From contig CADBRK010000243.1 of assembly GCA_902797065.1 (NCBI GenBank), positions 1 to 5,924 on the forward strand: a stretch of 5,924 nucleotides of DNA, read 5' to 3'. The notes beneath the pieces were generated by a model. That model worked only from the letters and a program-made list of their open reading frames with translations. It was not told the origin of the DNA and did no database searches. Positions 5,924 through 5,924 of this stretch are shown here, one piece after another (positions within the stretch are counted from its first letter, which is position 1; each line of letters begins with the position of its first letter). Origin of the DNA: an uncultured Ruminococcus sp. (GTDB lineage: Bacteria > Bacillota > Clostridia > Oscillospirales > Acutalibacteraceae). A program made the translations under genes and the position numbers.

Positions 5924-5924
5924 T

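Overview
The window looks like chromosomal DNA from a Gram-positive Firmicute of the class Clostridia, probably a Ruminococcus-like gut lineage. The evidence is a DUF1292 (YrzB-type) protein, a family typical of Firmicutes; AGGAGG-type ribosome binding sites; near-consensus sigma-A promoters; and AT-rich spacers between moderately GC-rich genes. The genus is an inference. Every supported gene is on the minus strand, so transcription runs from high to low coordinates.

Layout in the direction of transcription: (1) 5923-2951, a very large membrane protein whose start lies outside the window. It begins with an acidic 14-residue tandem repeat, continues through a long charged cytoplasmic region with a likely coiled coil, and ends in a P1B-type ATPase fold of eight membrane segments. 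The catalytic motifs of that fold are eroded, so it looks like a pseudo-pump. (2) A strong inverted repeat without a T-tract (2907-2941), then rpe, ribulose-phosphate 3-epimerase (2884-2234), closed by an intrinsic terminator. (3) A textbook sigma-A promoter (TTGACA, 17 bp, TATAAT), a structured leader of about 105 nt, and the DUF1292 gene (2015-1719). (4) A second promoter and a highly structured leader of about 125 nt, which has two mutually exclusive stems and a terminator-like hairpin. This precedes a 10-helix EamA/DMT transporter (1462-521) and a small four-cysteine protein (524-198) joined to it by an ATGA stop/start overlap. (5) A 197-base gene-free left edge with an extended -10 promoter reading out of the window toward position 1.

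Three transcription units can be inferred: pseudo-ATPase plus rpe; DUF1292 alone; and transporter plus Cys4 protein. The last looks like a self-contained regulated module: an RNA leader that may sense something, a transporter, and a coupled cytosolic protein with a candidate metal or Fe-S site. The two most interesting observations are the leader RNA at 1463-1589 and the degenerate P-type ATPase at 2951-5923. No rRNA, tRNA, CRISPR array, insertion sequence or phage gene was recognised.
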